Assembly: GCA_030653635.1 (NCBI GenBank)
Contig: JAURYZ010000093.1
Location: forward strand, 1-10,462
Direction: 5' to 3'
Length of the DNA stretch: 10,462 nt
Source of the DNA: Coriobacteriia bacterium
GTDB taxonomy: Bacteria; Actinomycetota; Coriobacteriia; Anaerosomatales; JAHIQC01
This document shows positions 5,816 to 10,462 of the stretch, in pieces. Within the stretch, counting starts at the first letter, position 1; each line of letters starts with the position of its first letter. The notes under the pieces were generated by a model that saw only the letters and a program-made list of their open reading frames with translations, was not told the origin of the DNA and searched no databases. The translations under genes and the position numbers were made by a program.

Positions 5816-6835
5816 TCACCGCGCCACCGCGGTCGCAACATGATTGATTCGGCCTGAGACATCCGGGCCGCAGGAACGTCGTCGTCGCCACATGGGCCAC
5901 ATTGCGAGAGCTCCCACGGCCAATAGGCCGACAGCTTTGGCGGTCGCACCTTCGCGCCGAGACGTGAACGAAGCACGAGCCCACCTAGGGCCGTGAGCCG
6001 TACGGAACGCCTGGGGGCTGCTGTTCGCCACATGGAGGCGCGCGACTGCCGGATCACCGCTGGACTGCAGAGAGGTCGTCACGGCCTTGCGCGAAGTGGA
6101 CTCAAGAGCCTCTGTCGAGGCGCTAAGGGCGATCTTCCCGACCGAAACGGGAACCGGTGCTTCTGCCTGAGTGAACACCTGAGACGCAATGGCGGGTGAC
6201 ACTCCCGAGGGGTCGGCGTGGACTTGCGCGTCCGTTACCGACTCATGCGTCGCCTCGACCCGAGGGAGCGCCTGCGTGACAGGCACCGCAGGCAGCTGGG
6301 GCTCCTCTTGTATTGGAAGCGTCACCAAAGTGGGCGCAGGCGGTGCACCCAGAAGGGCCGTGGGATCAAGGTACCGATCGCCGCGACGCGCGCTCACGTG
6401 AAGATGCGGCGTCGACGTCGATGGATCGCCCGACTCGGCAATCATGCCGACCAAACCTCCGGCGTCGACTCTCTCCCCCGCCAACACCTGAGCCTCGGAC
6501 AGGGGTGACACCGTCACAAGTATTCCGTCATCGGTCGTGATGGTGAGGGCCAGAATGGTCCCCACGCTGCCGGGCACACGGCCCACGAAACTCACAATAC
6601 CGGCTGCCGGAGCGAGCACGGCCGAGCCGGTCGCACCGGCAAGGTCCACCCCAAGATGCGACACACTGCGCCCGTCACGCGTGTACGTCTCCCCATATCC
6701 GAGTGTGACCGGCGCCGCCAATTCAAGCGGCCATGCGGCACGGACAGGAGCAACGCCAACTGACGTGCAGGCGACCATCAGTACGACACCCAAGCGCAAA
6801 ACGCCCGGGGGCATAGCACGGTTGAATCTGAACAT
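5816..6835 (-). CDS. Secreted M23 (LytM-like) protein with C-terminal membrane anchor, likely SOS-controlled
   Basis: This protein of 339 residues is predicted to sit on the outer face of the membrane. Residues 1-33 form a signal peptide with a hydrophobic core (LGVVLMVACTSVGVAP) and a likely cut after VRA. The M23 domain spans about 45-165, with H60-x3-D64 (HLGVD) and PHLHV (H144, H146), the usual zinc ligands and first HxH histidine. The strand normally reading Y-x-H-L reads VSPLS here, so the other catalytic histidine appears to be missing. Peptidoglycan hydrolysis is therefore uncertain and a regulatory or binding role is possible. A Pro/Ala/Ser-rich linker (about 166-295) leads to a transmembrane helix (about 299-316), RRRR (317-320) and a short cytosolic tail. 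The ATG at 6835 follows AAGGGGTGG; an upstream TTG (6853) overlaps that site and was rejected. Two LexA-type boxes lie 48-108 bases upstream. Confidence 0.85.
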   Translation of the reverse strand: MFRFNRAMPPGVLRLGVVLMVACTSVGVAPVRAAWPLELAAPVTLGYGETYTRDGRSVSHLGVDLAGATGSAVLAPAAGIVSFVGRVPGSVGTILALTITTDDGILVTVSPLSEAQVLAGERVDAGGLVGMIAESGDPSTSTPHLHVSARRGDRYLDPTALLGAPPAPTLVTLPIQEEPQLPAVPVTQALPRVEATHESVTDAQVHADPSGVSPAIASQVFTQAEAPVPVSVGKIALSASTEALESTSRKAVTTSLQSSGDPAVARLHVANSSPQAFRTAHGPRWARASFTSRREGATAKAVGLLAVGALAMWPMWRRRRSCGPDVSGRINHVATAVAR

Positions 6836-6882
6836 AGAGCACCACCCCTTCAAGTCGCGCCGAGGGGTGGCGCATCCATCTA

Positions 6883-6896
6883 CGAACAGGTGTTCG
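6883..6896. promoter_or_regulatory. LexA (SOS) box 1
   Basis: CGAACAGGTGTTCG has two perfect 5-base arms CGAAC and GTTCG around four bases, and the arms extend by one A-T pair. It fits the Gram-positive and actinobacterial LexA operator CGAAC-N4-GTTCG, including the CGAACRNRYGTTCG form, at every position. It lies 48 bases before the M23 start codon. The flanking genes show no other likely target: the tRNA is terminated upstream and no plus-strand gene follows. Confidence 0.72.
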
Positions 6897-6929
6897 CTCG
6901 ACTACACCGAACTCCTCCTTTGGACGCGA

Positions 6930-6943
6930 CGAACGGCTGTTCG
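6930..6943. promoter_or_regulatory. LexA (SOS) box 2
   Basis: CGAACGGCTGTTCG again has intact CGAAC and GTTCG arms. It is centred 47 bases from box 1, about four and a half helical turns. A further CGAAC half-site at 6950-6954 makes an overlapping inverted repeat, GTTCGG-TCTG-CCGAAC (6939-6954). Tandem boxes suggest tight or cooperative LexA repression of the downstream M23 gene. Confidence 0.68.
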
Positions 6944-6978
6944 GTCTGCCGAACGGTCGATGCACTTCTCCAAGCGCG

Positions 6979-7009
6979 AAACAGAAAAGAGCCGCCCTCA
7001 AGGCGACTC
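6979..7009 (-). terminator. Rho-independent terminator of the tRNA-Gly unit
   Basis: On the minus strand GAGTCGCC (7009-7002) and GGCGGCTC (6996-6989) pair over 8 bases with one G-U pair. The loop has 5 bases and is followed by TTTTCTGTTT. It starts 11 bases past the tRNA CCA end. It separates the trk/tRNA transcription unit from the LexA boxes and the M23 gene. Confidence 0.85.
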
Positions 7010-7020
7010 TGTGGTTCCTG

Positions 7021-7096
7021 TGGAGCGGGCGACGGGATTCGGACCCGCGACCTAAAGCTTGGGAAGCTTTCGCTCTACCAACTGAGCTACACCCGC
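7021..7096 (-). tRNA. tRNA-Gly(CCC)
   Basis: A complete 76-base cloverleaf with encoded CCA. The acceptor stem GCGGGTG pairs with CGCCCGC (one G-U pair) and the discriminator is T. D-arm GCTC/GAGC encloses AGTTGGTA with the GG pair. Anticodon stem AAAGC/GCTTT encloses TTCCCAA, so the anticodon is CCC, reading GGG glycine codons. T-arm GCGGG/CCCGT encloses TCCGAAT. Position 55 in that loop is C where nearly all elongator tRNAs have U (pseudouridine), which is unusual. The other invariant T-loop bases (T54, C56, A58, C61) are present. A promoter-like element precedes the gene and a terminator follows it. Confidence 0.96.
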
Positions 7097-7105
7097 GCGT
7101 CGCGA

Positions 7106-7135
7106 ATTGTAATCCTAACCTGCCGAAAGCAGCAA
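7106..7135 (-). promoter_or_regulatory. Promoter-like element of tRNA-Gly
   Basis: TACAAT (minus strand, 7111-7106) lies nine bases before the first tRNA base, the right distance for a start site just ahead of the mature 5' end. TTGCTG (7135-7130) lies 18 bases upstream and matches three of six -35 positions. The element fills the short gap after the OB-fold gene, so the tRNA may be both independently transcribed and reached by read-through. Confidence 0.5.
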
Positions 7136-7137
7136 CT

Positions 7138-7731
7138 TCAGCGGCGGCGTGAAACGGGGCCCAGTGTCCGTGAGGCTTCGCCAGATCGGTGCATCGCATA
7201 CAGCAGCGCAGCTATCAAACAAAGTACAACCGCCAACCAGATCTTCCATGGCTTGACCTCGTCGATCACATGCCGACCCTGCACGTCCACGACGAGCTCA
7301 TCGGCATGGATGTCCATGTCGCCGCCGTGCTCGGCGCATGCGGCGTTGAAGACGCCCGTGATTGTCACGACGTCACCCTCATGCTTGTAGTCGCCGTAAT
7401 GCATGATGCGGGTGGTGAGCCCGGCTGGTAGCCAGACCGCCATGCCGGAGTTGAAGCCGCCCAAAGGCGCGCCCTCCTCCACGTTCTTGGCGTAGTAGGC
7501 GTCGTCATTGATGTGGATCCAGGCGTCCTCGCCTCTGACCATCACCTCGCCGATCGCTTCGCCCGTGAACTCGACCTTCCGGCCGTCGTAGTTCTTGGGC
7601 TGTTCGACGAGTCCTGCGCTATCGGGAAAGTTCGGGCTCGGCGTCAGCGCCAAGGCTGGCCCCTCTGGGGAACTCAGCCCCACGATGAGCAGGAGCGCCA
7701 CGAATCGCACTGCAATGCGTAGGCCCGACAT
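7138..7731 (-). CDS. Membrane-anchored OB-fold-like protein of unknown function
   Basis: I do not recognise a named family. The 197-residue product has an N-terminal hydrophobic segment (about 5-28, signal peptide or anchor ending in PALA). A beta-rich extracytoplasmic domain (about 45-152) follows, with an OB-fold-like pattern: DGRKVEFTGEAIGEVMVRG, then AWIHINDDAYY, then DVVTITGVFN. The protein ends with a single helix (about 162-180) and a basic tail with RRR. C132 and H135 lie in a CAEHGGDMDIHADE segment that could bind a metal; that is inference. The ATG at 7731 overlaps the trkH stop as TGATG and has AAGGGG six bases upstream. It is therefore probably co-translated with trkH, suggesting a link to potassium transport or to the same stress. 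A longer frame reaching 7806 lies inside trkH and was rejected. Confidence 0.75.
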   Translation of the reverse strand: MSGLRIAVRFVALLLIVGLSSPEGPALALTPSPNFPDSAGLVEQPKNYDGRKVEFTGEAIGEVMVRGEDAWIHINDDAYYAKNVEEGAPLGGFNSGMAVWLPAGLTTRIMHYGDYKHEGDVVTITGVFNAACAEHGGDMDIHADELVVDVQGRHVIDEVKPWKIWLAVVLCLIAALLYAMHRSGEASRTLGPVSRRR

Positions 7732-9227
7732 CAGCGTCCCCTTGCCATCGAGAAGAGGTATCCGCCAAGCGCGAAGACGGACATGAACTCCAAACGACCA
7801 AGCCACATGCCGAAGATGTAGACCACTTTCAGAAACTCGGGCATAGCCGGCGAGGTCAGGCCGCAGGACAACCCGGTGTTAGACACGGCCGAAACCGCTT
7901 CGAACGCCGAGGAGCTCAGATCGTAGCCATAGGCCACGCCAATTAGCGCCGTTATCATGTAGGCGCTCAGATAGCACAACGTGATGGTCATGACGGTGCG
8001 GACCATCGCGTCATCGAGCATGATTTCGCGGATATGGTGATATCGGGAGCGAATGACTGCCGATTCCGGGGAGATCATCTTGCGGATGTCCTGCACAAAC
8101 GCCTTGGTGATCACCCCGATGCGAATGCCTTTGATGCCGCCGGCGGTCGAGCACGCAGAGGCGCCAATGGCCATGACCACCGTGACCGCCAGCATGCCCA
8201 TCGGTCCCCACTGCGTCACGAAGGCCCTAGAGTACATGGTCGAATAGCCCGTCGTCGTGTGCCCCGACGCGAGTTGATAGAACACCTTGCGAAACAGCGT
8301 CATCGCCGTCGGATAGACCCCGGCCTTAGCTAGGGCGAACGTCGCTACGAGGGTCATAAGCGTCAGTGTGATCACGAATGAGAGCACTTCGATGTTGCGT
8401 ACGATCTCTTTGCGATTGCCGGTCCACATGGCCCAGTGCAACGCGAAGTTGAACGAGCCCGCGATGAATACCACGGCTGCGACGACCTCGTATGCCAGCG
8501 AGTGGAACCAGACCGTGTTGTAGCTCTGTGGCGCAAAACCGCCGGTACTCCAACCGCCCATGAATATCCAAAGGCCATGAAGGAGCGCACGGCTGGGCGC
8601 TTGACCCAGTGCAAGTCCGACACCCGACAGCGCTACCGTGCCCAGCACGAGCCACGTCAGTGAGATAAGCCAGATCGCCCGCGCGGTTTGAAGCACGTTG
8701 GGCAACAGGCGCTCGTCCTTGCCCTCACCTACATACACCTTGTATGCACCCGACGTGCCCTTGAACAGAAACGTGAGTGCGATCACGACGATGCCCTGGC
8801 CGCCGGCATACGTGAGCAGATGGCGCCACATGTTCAGGCCGTTGGCGATGTGGTCGAGGTCCTGCAAGAGATACAGTCCGGTCGTGGTATACCCACTCAT
8901 GACGTCGAACATCGCGTCAAGGTAGCTACCTTCGTGTCCTGACAGATAAAGCGGCAGACAACCCAGAAGCGTCGCCCACACCCATGAGCCTGCGGCGACG
9001 ACCAGCCCGTGGCTCCACGTGAGGTCCCGATCCGTCTTGCTTAAGATCTGGACCCCGAAGCCAAACACTAGGCACGCGGCGATACCGATCACGAAGTCGA
9101 GCGCGGTGTCCCACTCGTGATAGGCGATTGACGTCAGAAGTGGAATGGCCATCAAAAGGCCAACCCCGACGATGACCTTGCCGGTGTACTTGCCTACGAC
9201 GAGGTGGTCGCCAGCGCGAGGCTTCAC
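7731..9227 (-). CDS. trkH: Trk/Ktr-type potassium uptake channel subunit TrkH
   Basis: This 498-residue membrane protein is the ion-conducting subunit of a Trk/Ktr potassium (or sodium-coupled potassium) uptake system. It shows the four pore-loop repeats of the superfamily, with selectivity-filter segments TTTG (about 114-117), STGG (227-230), TTTG (324-327) and SNTG (449-452). The intramembrane loop GASACSTAGGIKGIR after the third repeat is also typical. About ten helices are visible. The start is uncertain. GTG at 9227 gives the natural family N-terminus but a poor ribosome site, and GTG at 9233 is close by. A TTG at 9284 would overlap the small membrane ORF by 41 bases in another frame. 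The stop overlaps the start of the OB-fold gene. RCK subunits that gate it are encoded immediately upstream. Confidence 0.95.
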   Translation of the reverse strand: MKPRAGDHLVVGKYTGKVIVGVGLLMAIPLLTSIAYHEWDTALDFVIGIAACLVFGFGVQILSKTDRDLTWSHGLVVAAGSWVWATLLGCLPLYLSGHEGSYLDAMFDVMSGYTTTGLYLLQDLDHIANGLNMWRHLLTYAGGQGIVVIALTFLFKGTSGAYKVYVGEGKDERLLPNVLQTARAIWLISLTWLVLGTVALSGVGLALGQAPSRALLHGLWIFMGGWSTGGFAPQSYNTVWFHSLAYEVVAAVVFIAGSFNFALHWAMWTGNRKEIVRNIEVLSFVITLTLMTLVATFALAKAGVYPTAMTLFRKVFYQLASGHTTTGYSTMYSRAFVTQWGPMGMLAVTVVMAIGASACSTAGGIKGIRIGVITKAFVQDIRKMISPESAVIRSRYHHIREIMLDDAMVRTVMTITLCYLSAYMITALIGVAYGYDLSSSAFEAVSAVSNTGLSCGLTSPAMPEFLKVVYIFGMWLGRLEFMSVFALGGYLFSMARGR

Positions 9228-9243
9228 GATCACGGCTGTGCGC

Positions 9244-9390
9244 CTACCGAACCCACTGGGCGGCGACCGCCAGTATGTACACAAGCAGCATCCACCCGAG
9301 GATGAGCACCACTTCGGTCAGGATTCCCGCCGAGTACTTCCCCCAGTTCTTTCGAGCCGCAAAGCTCGGAAAGCCCACGTTACGCGCCAC
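9244..9390 (-). CDS. 48-residue single-helix membrane peptide between trkA and trkH
   Basis: A small reading frame fills the space between trkA and trkH almost exactly. GTG at 9390 lies three bases after the trkA stop, and the TAG at 9246-9244 lies 16 bases before the trkH start. AGGGG sits eight bases before the GTG. The product begins MARNVGFPSFAARKNWGKYS, a polar basic head. A hydrophobic helix (about 22-44, AGILTEVVLILGWMLLVYIL in part) and a short WVR end follow. Thirty-eight of 48 codons end in G or C, as expected for coding DNA here. The positive N-terminal head predicts an N-in orientation. I know no family for it. It may be a small accessory subunit of the Trk complex, comparable in scale to KdpF in Kdp, but that is inference. 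Confidence 0.72.
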   Translation of the reverse strand: MARNVGFPSFAARKNWGKYSAGILTEVVLILGWMLLVYILAVAAQWVR

Positions 9391-9393
9391 TGC

Positions 9394-10059
9394 TCATTCC
9401 CCTGTCAGGGCCTTCTTGAGCGCGCGCTCGCGCTCCACATTCGTGAACGCGATGACCACGTCTCCGGGCTGCAACTTGGTGTCTCCGTGGACGGTGACGA
9501 TATCGTCGCCCCGCACCAACGCCACAAGTATGCAGTCCGAGGGTAGATTGAGCGACGCGACCTCCTTGCCGCACACCACGCACCGATCCGTTGGCAACTC
9601 GATCTCAACGATCGCCATGTTGCCCTTACGAAGTGCGATAAGAGTGCGGATATCCCCGACGGTCGCCTCCTCCTCGATCATGCGAGAGATGATCGTGGTC
9701 GAGGATATGGCCTCTATGCCGAGGAGATTGAAGATGCGTTCGTTCTTGGGGTTGTTCACGCGCGCGATGGCGCGAGGAACGCCGAAGGCGACCTTGGACA
9801 GTTGGCAGGCGACGAGGTTGTCGTCATCGTCACCGGTCGAAGACACGAACACGTCGGCACGCGAAACGCCTGCGTCCTCGAGATAGGCGGCGTCACACCC
9901 GTCGCCATGGATGATGAGGGCGCTTTGAGGCAGCTCGCTTCCCAGCTTGTAAACGATCGCCTCGCGCTTCTCGATGATGGCGACGTCATGACCCGAATCG
10001 ATCATCGTTCGCCCCAGATACGAAGCGACCTTACCGCCACCGTTGATGACGATATACAC
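9394..10059 (-). CDS. trkA: TrkA/RCK-family potassium channel gating subunit
   Basis: This 221-residue cytosolic protein has one RCK_N and one RCK_C domain, the single-copy type of KtrA and mycobacterial CeoB/CeoC rather than the duplicated E. coli TrkA. RCK_N (about 1-118) begins MYIVINGGGKVASYLG, a glycine-rich nucleotide-binding loop variant. An acidic residue ends the second strand (E30 in IIEKRE), followed by GDGCD (52-56). RCK_C spans about 147-207 and ends QPGDVVIAF. It should bind NAD(H) or ATP/ADP and gate TrkH. A C160-x2-C163 pair lies at the start of RCK_C. The start is GTG at 10059, with GGAGGAG six bases upstream and three bases after the preceding stop, so translation is probably coupled to the upstream trkA paralog. 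Confidence 0.94.
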   Translation of the reverse strand: MYIVINGGGKVASYLGRTMIDSGHDVAIIEKREAIVYKLGSELPQSALIIHGDGCDAAYLEDAGVSRADVFVSSTGDDDDNLVACQLSKVAFGVPRAIARVNNPKNERIFNLLGIEAISSTTIISRMIEEEATVGDIRTLIALRKGNMAIVEIELPTDRCVVCGKEVASLNLPSDCILVALVRGDDIVTVHGDTKLQPGDVVIAFTNVERERALKKALTGE

Positions 10060-10062
10060 GGC

Positions 10063-10462
10063 TCACTCCTCCATGAAGCGCTCGAGCTTCGGGAACGTCT
10101 CGTCCTTGACCGCGGCGACGATGACATCGCCCGCATGCAGCACCGTGCCCGGTTCCGGCACGAACATCGACTCGCCCCGGGCGACCACGGCTATGCGAAA
10201 GCGACGATCTATCTCGATATCGTCCACGGTCTTGCCTTCGACAGCAGCGCTCGCCTTGAACTGAACGACCTCTACATCGCCGACGCTTGCCAGGTGATGG
10301 CCGTGTCCGGCCATGATCTTATCCAAAAGGGTCTCGGCCACAAGCGTTGTGCCGCAGACATAGTCCAAGCCGAGCTGCTGATAGGTGCGCTCGCGGACCG
10401 GGTTGTACAAGCGGGCCACAGCGTGGGGCACGTTGAATATCTTGCGCGCCACTTCTGCGGCC
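10063..10462 (-). CDS. trkA: Second TrkA/RCK-family protein, 5' end outside window
   Basis: The frame is open through the window edge, so only the last 132 residues are seen. They cover the end of an RCK_N domain (ARKIFNVPHAVARLYNP near the edge, then the YQQLGLDYVCGTTL segment) and a full RCK_C domain ending PGTVLHAGDVIVAAV. A GTG at 10452 begins inside the RCK_N fold and is not a credible start. The next trkA begins three bases after this stop. Two adjacent single-RCK genes resemble the ceoB/ceoC pair of mycobacteria, where both products form the regulatory ring. The visible part carries no cysteine pair like that in its neighbour, so the two are not recent duplicates. Confidence 0.92.
   Translation of the reverse strand, partial: AAEVARKIFNVPHAVARLYNPVRERTYQQLGLDYVCGTTLVAETLLDKIMAGHGHHLASVGDVEVVQFKASAAVEGKTVDDIEIDRRFRIAVVARGESMFVPEPGTVLHAGDVIVAAVKDETFPKLERFMEE

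Noticed and set aside
6836..6853. TTG at 6853 as the M23 start
   Set aside because: The bases following it are the AAGGGGTGG ribosome site for the ATG at 6835, which gives a clean signal peptide.
6911..6920. AAAGGAGG on the minus strand between the LexA boxes, as the ribosome site of a leader peptide
   Set aside because: The nearest start, GTG, is followed directly by TAG, so no peptide would result.
6723..7199. Minus-strand frame of 158 codons spanning the tRNA
   Set aside because: It crosses the tRNA, its terminator and the M23 start. It contains the tRNA-derived GCSSVGRAKA-like string seen in spurious annotations.
6537..7390. Plus-strand frames of 172 and 166 codons across the tRNA region
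   Set aside because: They run through the tRNA-Gly gene, a terminator and the LexA boxes. The fragment resembling GDGIRTRDL is the familiar false translation of a tRNA antisense strand.
9228..9284. TTG at 9284 as the trkH start
   Set aside because: It would overlap the small membrane ORF out of frame and add 19 residues unlike TrkH N-termini. A GGGTGG eight bases upstream makes it not impossible, so the start remains uncertain.

Overview
The window looks like chromosomal DNA of a GC-rich Gram-positive bacterium, most likely an actinomycete relative. Coriobacteriia-type lineages are my best guess. The grounds are the order rpsF-ssb-rpsR-DUF2232-rplI-dnaB, the frequent GTG and TTG starts, the tandem single-RCK TrkA genes, and LexA-type CGAAC-N4-GTTCG operators. 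Nothing in the window fixes the genus. No mobile element, CRISPR array, phage gene or long gene-free stretch was seen. All genes but one lie on the minus strand, so transcription runs from high to low coordinates.

Layout, in direction of transcription. (1) Positions 10462-7138 hold a Trk/Ktr-type potassium uptake cluster. It contains the end of one TrkA/RCK gene, a complete second trkA, an unlisted 48-residue single-helix membrane peptide, trkH, and a membrane-anchored OB-fold-like protein coupled to trkH by a TGATG overlap. (2) Positions 7135-6979 hold a tRNA-Gly(CCC) gene with its own promoter-like element, encoded CCA and a good intrinsic terminator. (3) Positions 6943-5816 hold a secreted, C-terminally anchored M23 (LytM-like) protein. 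Two near-perfect LexA (SOS) boxes lie in its upstream region. (4) Positions 5790-3044 hold the rpsF-ssb-rpsR-DUF2232-rplI ribosomal and replication operon. Three of its four internal gaps and the rpsF leader hold RNA hairpins, and a rho-independent terminator follows rplI. (5) Positions 2955-1414 hold dnaB behind its own candidate promoter, with DnaA-box-like sequences upstream. (6) Positions 1409-1 hold a plus-strand YruB-type glutaredoxin that converges on dnaB with a 4-base gap, divergent from a COG2509-type FAD-dependent dehydrogenase cut by the window edge.

How the genes work together. Block 1 is potassium transport (TrkH pore, cytosolic RCK gating subunits), possibly with two accessory membrane proteins. 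Block 4 couples ribosomal protein supply (bS6, bS18, bL9) to replication (SSB, then DnaB), a conserved bacterial arrangement. Block 6 pairs two redox proteins. The most notable observation is the predicted SOS control of an envelope M23 protein. That suggests a DNA-damage-inducible cell-wall or division factor analogous in role, not sequence, to YneA, ChiZ (Rv2719c) or DivS. The second is the small membrane ORF inserted between trkA and trkH.
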